Part shown: in pieces, positions 7,995-15,892 of the stretch
Layout: each line of letters starts with the position of its first letter
Numbering within the stretch: position 1 is the first letter of the stretch
DNA from: Hymenobacter fodinae
Lineage (GTDB): Bacteria > Bacteroidota > Bacteroidia > Cytophagales > Hymenobacteraceae
DNA: 64,000 bases
NCBI RefSeq assembly: GCF_004745825.1
Contig: NZ_SRLA01000005.1
Location: 432,442 to 496,441, forward strand
Reading direction: 5' to 3'
Notes under the pieces: model-generated
Seen by the model: only the letters and a program-made list of their open reading frames with translations
Database searches by the model: none
What the model was told of the DNA's origin: nothing
Program-made: the position numbers and the translations under genes

Positions 7995-8924
7995 ATGCCA
8001 ACCTATTCCATTGTACTTCACGGCGGGGCCGTCACCATGGACCCCAGCAAAATGACTCCTGATCTGGAAGCTTCCATTCGTGAAGGCCTCCAGCAAGCCC
8101 TGCAAGCCGGCTGGGAAGTGCTGCACGGTGGCGGCAGTGCCCTTGATGCGGTAGAAGCCGCCGTGCGTAGCCTCGAGAATAACGAGCACTTTAATGCTGG
8201 CCGCGGCAGCAGCCTCAATAAGCAGGGCGAGGTTGAAATGGACGCATCTATTATGGATGGCCGCACTCTCCGGGCAGGTGCCGTGAACAGCGTGCGGTAC
8301 GTCAAAAACCCCATTACGCTGGCCCGGACCGTGATGGAAAAGTGCAAGCACGTCTTTCTTGCTTCAGAAGGAGCCGTAGAGTATGCGCTGCAGCATGGCC
8401 TAGAAATGGAAGCCGTTCACTACTTCGAGACGGAAAAGGCCCGGCAGGAGTGGCTGGAAATCATTCAGCAGGAAGAGAAAGAGCCCCAAGAGCACGACAC
8501 CGTTGGAGCCGTAGCTCTCGATCAGGACGGCAATCTGGCCGTGGCAACCAGCACAGGCGGCATTGAAGGCCAGTTGAAAGGGCGCGTCGGCGACAGTCCC
8601 ATTGTGGGTGGCGGCTCCTACGCGGCCAACGAGGCATGCGCCGTTTCCTGCACTGGCGACGGCGAAGTAATTATGCGCGGTGCGCTGGCCCACGAAGTCT
8701 ATGCCCTGGTGAAATACAAAGGCCTCACCGCCTCAGAAGCCTGCCGTGAAGCCGTCAAGCTCCGCGACGAAGACCTCAAGGGCGACAAAGGCTTCATAGC
8801 CATCGACAAAGACGGCAACGTGGCCATCGAGACGAACACCAACATCATGCGCTGCGCCTACCGCATCGGAGAAGCGGAACCATTCGTGGCCGTGTGGCGC
8901 GAAGAGCTGGATAAACAGGCCTAG
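7995..8924 (+). CDS. Isoaspartyl peptidase / plant-type L-asparaginase (Ntn hydrolase, family T2)
   Basis: A 309-residue autocleaving N-terminal-nucleophile hydrolase that removes isoaspartyl dipeptides and L-asparagine. It starts with the family's IVLHGGA, has the FNAGRGSSLN and EMDASIMDG blocks, and cleaves before the nucleophile Thr169 in HDTVGAVALD to give alpha and beta subunits. The substrate-pocket region reads GRVGDSPIVGGGSYA and CTGDGE. The usual 'GMxNK/R' segment after the second STGG is replaced by GIEGQLKGRVGD, a small divergence. No signal peptide is visible, so it is predicted cytoplasmic. The gene stands alone with a repeat element downstream. Confidence 0.93.
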   Translation: MPTYSIVLHGGAVTMDPSKMTPDLEASIREGLQQALQAGWEVLHGGGSALDAVEAAVRSLENNEHFNAGRGSSLNKQGEVEMDASIMDGRTLRAGAVNSVRYVKNPITLARTVMEKCKHVFLASEGAVEYALQHGLEMEAVHYFETEKARQEWLEIIQQEEKEPQEHDTVGAVALDQDGNLAVATSTGGIEGQLKGRVGDSPIVGGGSYAANEACAVSCTGDGEVIMRGALAHEVYALVKYKGLTASEACREAVKLRDEDLKGDKGFIAIDKDGNVAIETNTNIMRCAYRIGEAEPFVAVWREELDKQA

Positions 8925-8949
8925 AACGATAAAGAAGACCATCATGTCA

Positions 8950-9115
8950 AGTTGGCCGAGACATCTCGCGTGCTGACGGTGCAGTAGTAATCAACTACTC
9001 TAGAACATCACCAAAGCACATCATCCTAAGTGCCACGAAGGACCTACCCACGGTAGCACGAGGCGCTAGGCCAGTCGTTCTTGCGTGAGTAGATCCTTCG
9101 CTGCGCTCAGGATGA
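8950..9115. repeat. Degenerate dispersed inverted-repeat element, family A copy 1
   Basis: This stretch shares a 22-base word (CGAGACATCTCGCGTGCTGACG) with the element at 18631. It also has an internal imperfect inverted repeat (arms about 9026-9049 and 9089-9113, both carrying GGATG...GAAGGA-type sequence). Its ends resemble the GTCAT(G)CTGAGC-type termini of the copies at 18.6 and 22.0 kb. It is non-coding and lies between two convergent genes. Confidence 0.65.
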
Positions 9116-9154
9116 CGTGCGGGCGTTTGGTTATGCAGGACTGACTCGCTAGGC

Positions 9155-10294
9155 CTATTGCAGATCAATCACCGACATGGTGTGCGGCGCGTCGGACTTC
9201 TTGTTGACGAAGTTCTTCTCCGGCTTATCGAAATCGGAGATGTAGAGGCGGTTGCCTTTGAGCAGCACTTCGGCGGGCTGATCTAGTAGGCCACCGGCGC
9301 CGTCGGTGTCGCCATTCTGGGCTAGGGTGGTCACGGAGTTGTCTTGAAGGTTGATAACCTCAATGGCGTTTTCGCGGGAGTTGCACACGTACGCCTTATC
9401 GGTTTTGCGGTCGATGATCAGGCCGTCGATGCAGGGGATTTGCTTGCCGGTAAGCGTGAGAGTTTCTTGCTTGTCCAGGCTGCCATCGGGCTTCAGGGTT
9501 ACGCGGTAGAACTTACCGTCGCCGAAGGAGCCGGTGTAGAGGCGTCCCTGGCTGTCGTAATCTAGGCCATCGGCGCCGTTGTCCACGCCGGTTTCGTTTA
9601 CGGTGGTCGTGAACATAGCCAGCACGTGCGGGTCCTTGGTTTTTGGCTTCAGATGGATGGGGCCCTTACTGAGCTCCGCCAGCGTGAAGTGCAGGATGGC
9701 GCTGCCCTTATCGTTGTCGGGCATGTCCCACTGGCTGTCGGTTACGTAGAGGGTGTTGCCTTTCCAGAGCACCGCATTAGCCAGCGCGAAATTATCGGCC
9801 ACGGTTTCCACGGCGCCGGGCTTACCGTTCTGTACCCGTACGCGCATCAGCCGAGATTTAAAATCCTTGCTGTTTTCGTACTGATTTTCGGCGTAGTAGA
9901 GGTTGCCGTCGGGCCCGAAGGCCAGATCCATGGGTGCAGCCTTTTTGGTGGTGGGCTCCAAGGGCAGGTTGGTGAGGTAAGGCTTAAGGCTGGTATCGGT
10001 CATCTCCATGAGCACCGCCGGATAGGAGTTGTTAGCCAGGTTGGGCACCGATAGAATAAGGCTACCGTTGGGCGCCAGCGCCAGGCCATCGGGGGTATTG
10101 TGGGCCTCATCGAGGGTGTGCAGAAGCTTGGGGCTGCCGATGTTGGCCACGGTATCGGAAGTGGCGGGCGCGGTGGCGGTAGAGTCGCCGCTGGGCTGGG
10201 TGGCGGGGGTGCTGTTCTCGGTGTTGGTGGAGTTGGACTGGCACCCGGCCAGCAGCGCGCCCCCTACCAAGAGGGCCGGAAGGATAGTTTTCAT
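9155..10294 (-). CDS. SMP-30/gluconolactonase-like beta-propeller lipoprotein
   Basis: A 379-residue exported protein. The type II signal peptide ends LLAGC (Cys18) and is followed by a long Ser/Thr/Pro-rich linker (about residues 19-50). The rest is a six-bladed propeller of the SMP-30/NHL kind with repeated phrases such as TPDGLALAPNGSLILSV, MDLAFGPDGNLYYAEN, GADGLDYDSQGRLYTGSF and DGLIIDRKTDKAYVCNSR. Relatives include gluconolactonases and sugar-lactone hydrolases, but many are of unknown function. Predicted location is the periplasmic face of a membrane. Family fold is firm; catalytic activity is not established. Confidence 0.85.
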   Translation of the reverse strand: MKTILPALLVGGALLAGCQSNSTNTENSTPATQPSGDSTATAPATSDTVANIGSPKLLHTLDEAHNTPDGLALAPNGSLILSVPNLANNSYPAVLMEMTDTSLKPYLTNLPLEPTTKKAAPMDLAFGPDGNLYYAENQYENSKDFKSRLMRVRVQNGKPGAVETVADNFALANAVLWKGNTLYVTDSQWDMPDNDKGSAILHFTLAELSKGPIHLKPKTKDPHVLAMFTTTVNETGVDNGADGLDYDSQGRLYTGSFGDGKFYRVTLKPDGSLDKQETLTLTGKQIPCIDGLIIDRKTDKAYVCNSRENAIEVINLQDNSVTTLAQNGDTDGAGGLLDQPAEVLLKGNRLYISDFDKPEKNFVNKKSDAPHTMSVIDLQ

Positions 10295-10536
10295 GGGAAA
10301 ATGAGGGAAGGGCCAAACAGGCCGTATGTGTTAAGCTCAGAGGTATATGCTGGAGCTTAACGGCCAGCGGATAACCCTGTTAGCCAATGCCAAAATTTTA
10401 CATAGCCACAACTCCCCCGGCCGGGTTGCAGTATGACAGGTTGTTCGGGGGCTCGTTTTTAGCGGCCATTTCCGTAACTAGCCAGCCGAACCTATTTCTC
10501 ACCCATCCTCCGGACGCCCGCGTCCCCTCCAGCATT

Positions 10537-11052
10537 ATGGCCCAGATCAGCCCCAACAAAGTCGTCACCATCACCTACGACCTAAGTGTGACCGACGAAA
10601 ACCAAGAGAAAGTTCTCGTAGAATCGGCCGAAGAAGATGCGCCGATGGTCTTCCTGTTCGGCCAGAGTGGCCTACCCGAAGAATTTGAAAACCAACTCAA
10701 CGGCAAGCAGGCCGGTGACACGTTCAACTTCTCCCTCACCCCCGAGCAGGCCTACGGCGACTACGACCAGCAAGCCGTGGTAGACATTCCGAAGAACGTA
10801 TTCGAAATCGACGGCAAAATCGACGACGAGATGGTGCAAGTGGGCAACTTCCTGCCCATGGCCGACAACCAGGGGCACCACATGCAAGGCAAAATCGTTG
10901 ACATCGGCGCCGACACCGTGAAAATGGACTTCAACCACCCCCTCGCCGGCATGGTTATGCACTTCGACGGCAAAGTAGCCGACGTTCGCGAAGCCACCCG
11001 CGAAGAGCTAGACCACGGCCACGTACATGGCGAAGGCGGCCATCATCACTAG
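10537..11052 (+). CDS. SlyD-like FKBP-type peptidyl-prolyl isomerase
   Basis: A 171-residue cytoplasmic FKBP of the SlyD type: N-terminal half of the FKBP domain (KVVTITYDLSVTD...), the flap and insert domain between roughly residues 65 and 130 (TPEQAYGDYDQQAV...), closure by LAGMVMHFDGKVADVREAT, and a His-rich tail (HGHVHGEGGHHH) able to bind Ni or Zn. The frame can be extended 50 codons upstream, but the ATG at 10537 puts the FKBP strand at the N-terminus as in relatives. Expected to accelerate proline isomerisation and act as a chaperone. It is followed by a clear intrinsic terminator. Confidence 0.93.
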   Translation: MAQISPNKVVTITYDLSVTDENQEKVLVESAEEDAPMVFLFGQSGLPEEFENQLNGKQAGDTFNFSLTPEQAYGDYDQQAVVDIPKNVFEIDGKIDDEMVQVGNFLPMADNQGHHMQGKIVDIGADTVKMDFNHPLAGMVMHFDGKVADVREATREELDHGHVHGEGGHHH

Positions 11053-11077
11053 GCCTCTTGCGCTTTAATTGACTAAG

Positions 11078-11108
11078 AAAAACGGGGCCACTTGGCCCCG
11101 TTTTTTGT
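11078..11108 (+). terminator. Intrinsic terminator after the FKBP gene
   Basis: AAAACGGGGCC pairs with GGCCCCGTTTT across a four-base loop, followed by a run of T. Symmetric A and T flanks allow use from both strands, so it could also end the convergent gene at 11136. Confidence 0.85.
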
Positions 11109-11135
11109 TTATGTCTCAACTGCAACAAGCCTTCA

Positions 11136-11510
11136 TTAATCGCAGGAAACTACTCCACTAGCAAAATCTATTTCCGATACAGTTACATCTTTGGTACTAT
11201 AAATCACGTCTATACAATCACCTACAACAGGTGACAATCCATATTGCGATTTTTGTCCCCTTTCAATAACTCGCCCATTAATTACAAACTGATAAGTTAT
11301 ATAGGGATATAAAGACAAGTTTTTACCAGTAGAATTTCTTAGCTGAATAACTTTTGCTTTTATATGTGCTTGATTTTGCATCATAATTCTTTGATAAACA
11401 AAGCTTTTAGCACCCCATACAACAAGTGACATTAGAGCTACAGTAACTATAAAATCATATAGACTAACCTTTACGCCTAAAATATTAATCAAATGCTCCT
11501 TCTTCCCCAT
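11136..11510 (-). CDS. Small membrane-anchored protein, DUF3592-like
   Basis: A 124-residue protein with one transmembrane segment (about residues 19-38, FIVTVALMSLVVWGAKSFVY) and an extracytoplasmic beta-rich domain. The domain pattern (KAKVIQLRNSTG, YPYITYQFVINGRVIERGQ, VVGDCIDVIYSTKD) resembles DUF3592-type proteins, where a strand of the form 'VGDxVxVxYxP' is typical. The gene is distinctly AT-rich against GC-rich neighbours on both sides, suggesting recent gain. Family placement is tentative and function unknown. Confidence 0.6.
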   Translation of the reverse strand: MGKKEHLINILGVKVSLYDFIVTVALMSLVVWGAKSFVYQRIMMQNQAHIKAKVIQLRNSTGKNLSLYPYITYQFVINGRVIERGQKSQYGLSPVVGDCIDVIYSTKDVTVSEIDFASGVVSCD

Positions 11511-11558
11511 GCTTTACTTTAATTCATTTTCCTCATAATTCTCTACAATATGTAGAGG

Positions 11559-12197
11559 TCACAACGTTAAAATATTATTATCTGCTAAATACCCATCTGC
11601 CTCCACCGCCGTCCGCAGCTCCGGCCAGAATTCCGCGAAATCTGCTTCATACGCCGGTAGCTCCTTCAAAAACGCCGCTGCTCCTGTGGCCAGCACTGCC
11701 GCGGCGGGCACACGGCGCGATAGGCCTAGCAGGGCTTGCTCTAGGCCAGTTGGGTGGGCATAGCCGGTGAGCCAGTCGTCCTGGCGCATGTAGTGAAACA
11801 TCTGTTGCAGGCGCTCTGGCAGCTCATGGCGGCGGGCTTGGAGCAGGGCGTACATGCGTTGGGCGAAGGCGGGCAGCGGCTCGGTGGGGTTGGTGTGATA
11901 CTGGGGGAAGTCGCGGGCCAGCAGGTGGTCGTAGGCCACATCGGATACTACCCCGGCCCATTTGCCGAGACCGGCTTCGCGCAGGCGGGCTGTTGTGCGG
12001 CGCACGGCCGGGTGGGCGTCGGTAAAGGTATCGATGAGGCGGTGGAGCCGGATGCCGCGCTGCACGGCGGGCGGGTAGGCCAGTAGTCCGGCCCGGCCGC
12101 GCACGGCTTCGGCGGCGAAGTTGCCCACTACGATGTCCTCGTAGTCGGGGGTGGTGGCGGGTGAGCCGGAGAGCAGCAGGTGAGCTAGAAAATTCAT
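11559..12197 (-). CDS. acpH: Acyl carrier protein phosphodiesterase (AcpH family)
   Basis: A 212-residue HD-like phosphodiesterase that removes 4'-phosphopantetheine from acyl carrier protein. Diagnostic features: MNFLAHLLLSG at the N-terminus, GNFAAEAVRG, IRLHRLIDTFTDAHPAVRR with the metal-binding His/Asp, and SDVAYDHLLARDF. Length agrees with the family (about 190-210). The start is the only sensible ATG. It precedes the AT-rich DUF3592-like gene on the same strand, 48 bases apart, though composition says they have separate histories. Confidence 0.88.
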   Translation of the reverse strand: MNFLAHLLLSGSPATTPDYEDIVVGNFAAEAVRGRAGLLAYPPAVQRGIRLHRLIDTFTDAHPAVRRTTARLREAGLGKWAGVVSDVAYDHLLARDFPQYHTNPTEPLPAFAQRMYALLQARRHELPERLQQMFHYMRQDDWLTGYAHPTGLEQALLGLSRRVPAAAVLATGAAAFLKELPAYEADFAEFWPELRTAVEADGYLADNNILTL

Positions 12198-12293
12198 GGG
12201 CAGCGGAAGGTCGGCAAAAATACGCTAGCTGAACCTTCAGGCGCCCCGGCCGTATTTCCTACCTCCATCCTATACCACCAAAACCCGAAGACA

Positions 12294-12803
12294 ATGGCTG
12301 AGCAAGTTGCCCAAAGTCACGACGTGACCAAGCTAATCGATAGAATTAAAGACATCAAGATTGCCATGCTGACCACCGCCGACGCGGAAGGTGGCCTCCA
12401 CAGCCGGCCCATGTATACCCACAAGCCCGAGAATGACGGCATTCTGTGGTTTTTCACCGAGAAAGATTCGGCCAAGATCTACGAAGTGCGCAAAGATCAG
12501 CACGTAAACCTGGGCTACTCCAAACCCGACGATAACCTGTACGTGTCGATTTCGGGCACTGCTTCTATCCTGACCGATCAGGCCAAAATCAAGGAGTTGT
12601 GGAGCGAAGGCCTGCGCGCCTGGTTCCCAAAGGGCCCCGAAGACCCCAATATTGCTCTGCTGAAAATCAACATCGACCGCGGCGAGTACTGGGACCAGCC
12701 CAGCAGCGTGCTGGTGCGCGCCTTTGGCTACGTGAAAGCCGTGGCTACCGGCGAGCGGTACCAGCCTACCGGCGACGAGCACGCCCAGGTGAACCCCAAG
12801 TAG
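12294..12803 (+). CDS. Pyridoxamine 5'-phosphate oxidase-like general stress protein
   Basis: A 169-residue split-barrel flavin-binding protein of the general stress protein 26 type (Pyrid_ox_like). It has KLIDRIKDIKIAMLTTADAE, then SRPMYTHKPENDGILWFFTE, the strand HVNLGYSKPDDNLYVSISGTA, and the family's KELWSEGLRAWFPKGPEDPN. It probably binds FMN or FAD; the physiological reaction is unknown, and relatives respond to stress. It is a single gene ending at a strong terminator. Confidence 0.88.
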   Translation: MAEQVAQSHDVTKLIDRIKDIKIAMLTTADAEGGLHSRPMYTHKPENDGILWFFTEKDSAKIYEVRKDQHVNLGYSKPDDNLYVSISGTASILTDQAKIKELWSEGLRAWFPKGPEDPNIALLKINIDRGEYWDQPSSVLVRAFGYVKAVATGERYQPTGDEHAQVNPK

Positions 12804-12831
12804 CCCTTAGGCCACTACATAAAGTTTTGAG

Positions 12832-12862
12832 AAGGGCCGGAAGCAGTTCCGGCCCTTTTTTG
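12832..12862 (+). terminator. Intrinsic terminator
   Basis: An 11-bp stem (12832-12842 with 12847-12857) on a GCAG loop, followed by six T residues, directly downstream of the stress-protein gene. Confidence 0.88.
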
Positions 12863-12972
12863 TTGTTTCGGGCAAGGGATGGTTCTTGCTTTCTTCTGGT
12901 GCTGGTTCCCGCAGAGGTGCGCGGAGGTTTGCGCAGAGGGTGCGGACTTCTTCTTTACTAATTCATAATCAC

Positions 12973-13662
12973 TTGCTTACTACTCTTTCTATACTTACAC
13001 TGAAGCCGGGCAATGTGCGGTGGGGCCTGGCCCAGATGGGCACGGCCCAACGGCCCCTGCAACGGGTACCTGGCCTACGGTTTCAAAAGCTGCTGGGCAG
13101 CGGTGCCGGCGGCTTCGGTTTTATGCCTAACGTGCACCGCTACGGGTTTATGGCAGTGTGGGACTCCCCCGCCGCCGCCGAGGCGTTCTTCACCACGCAT
13201 CCGTTGTGGCGGGAGTATCAGCAGCGCACCCAAGAAATCTGGACGGCGGAACTCGCCCCTATTAAGTCGCACGGGCTGTGGGATGGCGTAAACCCATTTG
13301 ACTACGAGACAGAAGGCGCAGCTTTAGACGAACCTATTGCCGTGCTGACTCGCGCCTCCATCCGGTGGCGGAAAACGCCCCGCTTCTGGCGTTACGTAGC
13401 TCCGACTAGCGCCACCGTGGCCCACGCGCCTGGTGTGCGGGCCGCCATAGGGCTAGGCGAGCTACCGGTGGTGCGGCAGGCTACCGTGAGCCTCTGGGAA
13501 TCGGCGCAGGCCATGCAGGACTACGCCTACCGTAGCGAGAAGCACAAGGAAGTCATCAAGCTCACCCGCCAGGAGAAGTGGTACGGCGAGGAGCTGTTTG
13601 CCCGGTTCCGGGTGATTCGGGCGCAGGGCACCTGGGATGGTCGCAACTTACTGACGTCCTAA
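12973..13662 (+). CDS. Spheroidene monooxygenase (CrtA)-like protein
   Basis: Relatives of CrtA, which oxidises acyclic carotenoids, share the features seen here: a first ferredoxin-like half (LAQMGTAQRPL, GLRFQKLLGSGAGGFGFMPN, YGFMAVWDSPAAAEAFF) and a second half with FWRYVAPTSATVAHAPGV, IGLGELPVVRQATVSLWES, AYRSEKHKEVIKLTRQEKWY and ELFARF. No ATG lies near the expected N-terminus. The TTG at 12973 begins LLTTLSILTLKP, which fits relatives, giving 229 residues; the frame also runs open further up with no protein-like sequence. No other carotenoid genes are nearby, so activity on carotenoids is inferred from family only. Confidence 0.78.
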   Translation: MLTTLSILTLKPGNVRWGLAQMGTAQRPLQRVPGLRFQKLLGSGAGGFGFMPNVHRYGFMAVWDSPAAAEAFFTTHPLWREYQQRTQEIWTAELAPIKSHGLWDGVNPFDYETEGAALDEPIAVLTRASIRWRKTPRFWRYVAPTSATVAHAPGVRAAIGLGELPVVRQATVSLWESAQAMQDYAYRSEKHKEVIKLTRQEKWYGEELFARFRVIRAQGTWDGRNLLTS

Positions 13663-13767
13663 CGCACCCGGTTGGCTGCTCTACTGCAGAAGCGGGGAGT
13701 GTTATACTGCCTCCTCCTTTCAACCTATCGTTTCGGAAATTATACCCTATCATTTTGGAATGGTTGC

Positions 13768-13806
13768 TACCCCATCGGAAATAGTATCCGATGGGGTATT
13801 TTATTT
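13768..13806 (+). terminator. Intrinsic terminator
   Basis: A 12-bp perfect stem (13768-13779 with 13787-13798) followed by TTTTATTTTT, between the CrtA-like gene and the coiled-coil/PspA-like operon. Confidence 0.85.
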
Positions 13807-13932
13807 TTATCAATTGATTATCAAATGTTTACCAGATAACTATTGTCGCCTTTCTGAAGTAGGCACCCGTCTTGGAATCTGGTCTACATCGCCATTCACC
13901 TACCGGCGCAGACCAACCACCACTTCAACCCC

Positions 13933-14664
13933 ATGGCTATTCTCGACAACCTCGCCAAAGCGGCCAAAGACTTCTTTGTGGAGCCCGACGAGGCTGCTCC
14001 CACCAACCCCACCACTTATAGGCCACTACCCGCTAGTCCGCCGGCTTATCAACCCACCGCGCCAGCCTTCGGAGGCTCCCAGTCGGTACCACCAGTTCCA
14101 CCCCTGCTAACCCAGCCCGAGCAGCGCCACCTCGACCACATTCAGCAACTGCTGACGGGCAACGGAAAGGACTTCGTGGCCTATACCAAAATGGTGAAGA
14201 GCATGGCGGCCAGCGGTCTTAGCGGACCGGTACTGTATCAAACGGCTTTCAACGCCTTTGCCGCCGTGACTGGCCTAGACCTGCCTGCCCTGCTAAACTC
14301 GGCCGATCAGTTTGAGCAAACTCTCTCCGCCGATCACCAGAAGATTCTGGCCCGCCACCGCGAAAAAATCGGGGAAACGCCCACGGGCAAAGAGCCGGCT
14401 AGCCCCCTAGTCAAGCTGCAGCAACAGGAGCAACAACTCCAGAACACGCTGGCCGAGCTCACCCGGCAATTGGATGAGAAGCACCAGGAGCTGCAAACCA
14501 CTCAGCAGCAACTCCAGGCCGAGCGGCAAAAGGCGCAAACGGCGCTGGCATCCTACGAGCTGGCCAACACCTCGGCGGCCGCGGAACTGCAGGCCCACCG
14601 TCAAGCCACTCAATCTTTCCTGCTAGGCCAGTCTGGCCCTTCTACCACCACTCCAACCCGTTAA
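13933..14664 (+). CDS. Coiled-coil protein, first gene of the PspA-like/ABC cluster
   Basis: A 243-residue soluble protein with three parts: an N-terminal Pro/Ala-rich segment (residues 20-60), a helical middle (EQRHLDHIQQLL through DLPALLNSADQFEQTLSADH, about 65-140), and a long coiled coil from about 155 to 230, rich in Gln and Glu (LQQQEQQLQNTLAELTRQLD, EKHQELQTTQQQLQAE). No family recognised. Its stop codon is four bases before the start of the PspA-like gene, so the two are surely co-transcribed and the coiled coils may interact. A cytoplasmic or membrane-peripheral role is inferred. Confidence 0.85.
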   Translation: MAILDNLAKAAKDFFVEPDEAAPTNPTTYRPLPASPPAYQPTAPAFGGSQSVPPVPPLLTQPEQRHLDHIQQLLTGNGKDFVAYTKMVKSMAASGLSGPVLYQTAFNAFAAVTGLDLPALLNSADQFEQTLSADHQKILARHREKIGETPTGKEPASPLVKLQQQEQQLQNTLAELTRQLDEKHQELQTTQQQLQAERQKAQTALASYELANTSAAAELQAHRQATQSFLLGQSGPSTTTPTR

Positions 14665-14668
14665 TGCT

Positions 14669-15658
14669 ATGAACACGCTTCTTCCCTTCGAACCAACTTC
14701 TGGCCTGCCCAAGTGGCAAAAGCCCGAAAAAGTAGCCGGCTGGATTTTCCTCGGTGGCCTAGTGGCCGCCGGCGTTTACAGCTGGGGTGTGATAGTGCCC
14801 TACCTCGTTGATATCGTGTTTGATACCGTGAAGCTGGGCATTGGCCTGGGCTGCGTGTTTGCCCTGTTTCTGCTGCTCACCAATAAGCGCCTGCAGGCGG
14901 GCCTGTGGTATGCCGGGCAGCGAATATTCCGCACGGCCGCCGGCATCTTCGTCAACACCGACCCCATCGGGATTATGCAGGACTACATCCGCAACACCGA
15001 GCAGGAGGCCAAGAAGATGGAAACTGAGGTAGGCCACATTGAGGGCGCCCACGAGCTGGTAAAACGCAAGCTGACGGCCAACCAAAACCAGATGCACGAG
15101 TACCTCGCGCTGGCCGACTCCGCCACCCGCCAGGGCGAAAAGGATGCCGCCGAAAGCTATGCCTCCCGCGCCGCCCAGCTTCAGGAGTACAACCAGCGCC
15201 TCACGCCCATGCTCACCACCACGGCCAACGTGAGCCTGGTAATGCGCCAGATCCTGAAGGCCGCGCTGCGCCAGATTGACGGCAGCAAGTTCAAGGTAAA
15301 TCTGCTCAAGGATGAGTACGAGCTCGTGAAGCGCACCAGCTCCGGCATGCGCGCCGCCATGAACATCCTGCGCGGCGACCCCGACAAGAAGTACTTCTTC
15401 GACCTGGCCACCGACCGCGTAGCCCAGGATATGGCTCAGCAGCTCGGTCAGATCAAGCAGGCCATGCGCTACAGCCAGGAGTTCGTGAAGGAAATGGACA
15501 TTCAGAACGGCGTGATGAGCGAGAAAGGCCAGCGCCTACTCGAGAAATACCAGAAAGGCGAGTTCAACGCCATCCTCGACTCCAAGTCAGCCCCCACGAA
15601 AACCGTCGCCCAAACCCGCACCGCCACCAACGACGCCTACAGCAACCTGCTGGATTAG
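14669..15658 (+). CDS. Membrane-anchored PspA/IM30-like coiled-coil protein
   Basis: A 329-residue protein with two predicted transmembrane segments near the N-terminus (about 24-45 and 52-71, VAGWIFLGGLVAAGVYSWGV and TVKLGIGLGCVFALFLLL), then a long helical domain of PspA/IM30 character: FVNTDPIGIMQDYIRNTEQE, AHELVKRKLTANQNQMHEYL, a conserved-looking middle, and a C-terminal region (FFDLATDRVAQDMAQQLGQI). Classical PspA has no transmembrane segments, so this is a variant. PspA proteins bind and stabilise stressed membranes. The neighbours are a coiled-coil protein upstream and a peptidoglycan-binding substrate-binding protein downstream, which suggests envelope maintenance. Assignment to PspA is by pattern only. 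Confidence 0.78.
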   Translation: MNTLLPFEPTSGLPKWQKPEKVAGWIFLGGLVAAGVYSWGVIVPYLVDIVFDTVKLGIGLGCVFALFLLLTNKRLQAGLWYAGQRIFRTAAGIFVNTDPIGIMQDYIRNTEQEAKKMETEVGHIEGAHELVKRKLTANQNQMHEYLALADSATRQGEKDAAESYASRAAQLQEYNQRLTPMLTTTANVSLVMRQILKAALRQIDGSKFKVNLLKDEYELVKRTSSGMRAAMNILRGDPDKKYFFDLATDRVAQDMAQQLGQIKQAMRYSQEFVKEMDIQNGVMSEKGQRLLEKYQKGEFNAILDSKSAPTKTVAQTRTATNDAYSNLLD

Positions 15659-15691
15659 AGCTAGCAGTCTGGAGCTAGGGCTATAACCTAT

Positions 15692-15822
15692 CTCCCCTCC
15701 TCAGATGAGGAGGGGTTGGGGGTGGTTGACCCACGCGTTTGAACGACCCACTAAGTCTAGCTTTAATGACCGCTCTAGGCCACTTCAACCACCCCTAACC
15801 CCTCCTCATCTGAGGAGGGGAG
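15692..15822. repeat. Long inverted repeat, family B (CCCCTCCTC...GAGGAGGGG type)
   Basis: The 15692-15729 segment reappears as its reverse complement at 15785-15822, each arm containing its own palindrome centred on AGATGAGGAGGGG/CCCCTCCTCATCT plus a GGGGGTGGTTGA-like tail. About 55 bases separate the arms. It sits in the 234-base gap between the PspA-like and OmpA-fusion genes. It could fold into a large hairpin in RNA or be a miniature mobile element. Confidence 0.8.
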
Positions 15823-15892
15823 CTAGACCTAGCCTTCTTAAAGGCCGCATACACCTCTTCTCTTTTCAACTCTCTTTCCCTCAATTATAATC

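Noticed and set aside
13745..13768. Sigma-54 promoter before the coiled-coil/PspA cluster
   Set aside because: A TTGG...TTGC resemblance exists but the GG-to-GC spacing is 7 rather than 10, and the place is a terminator stem.
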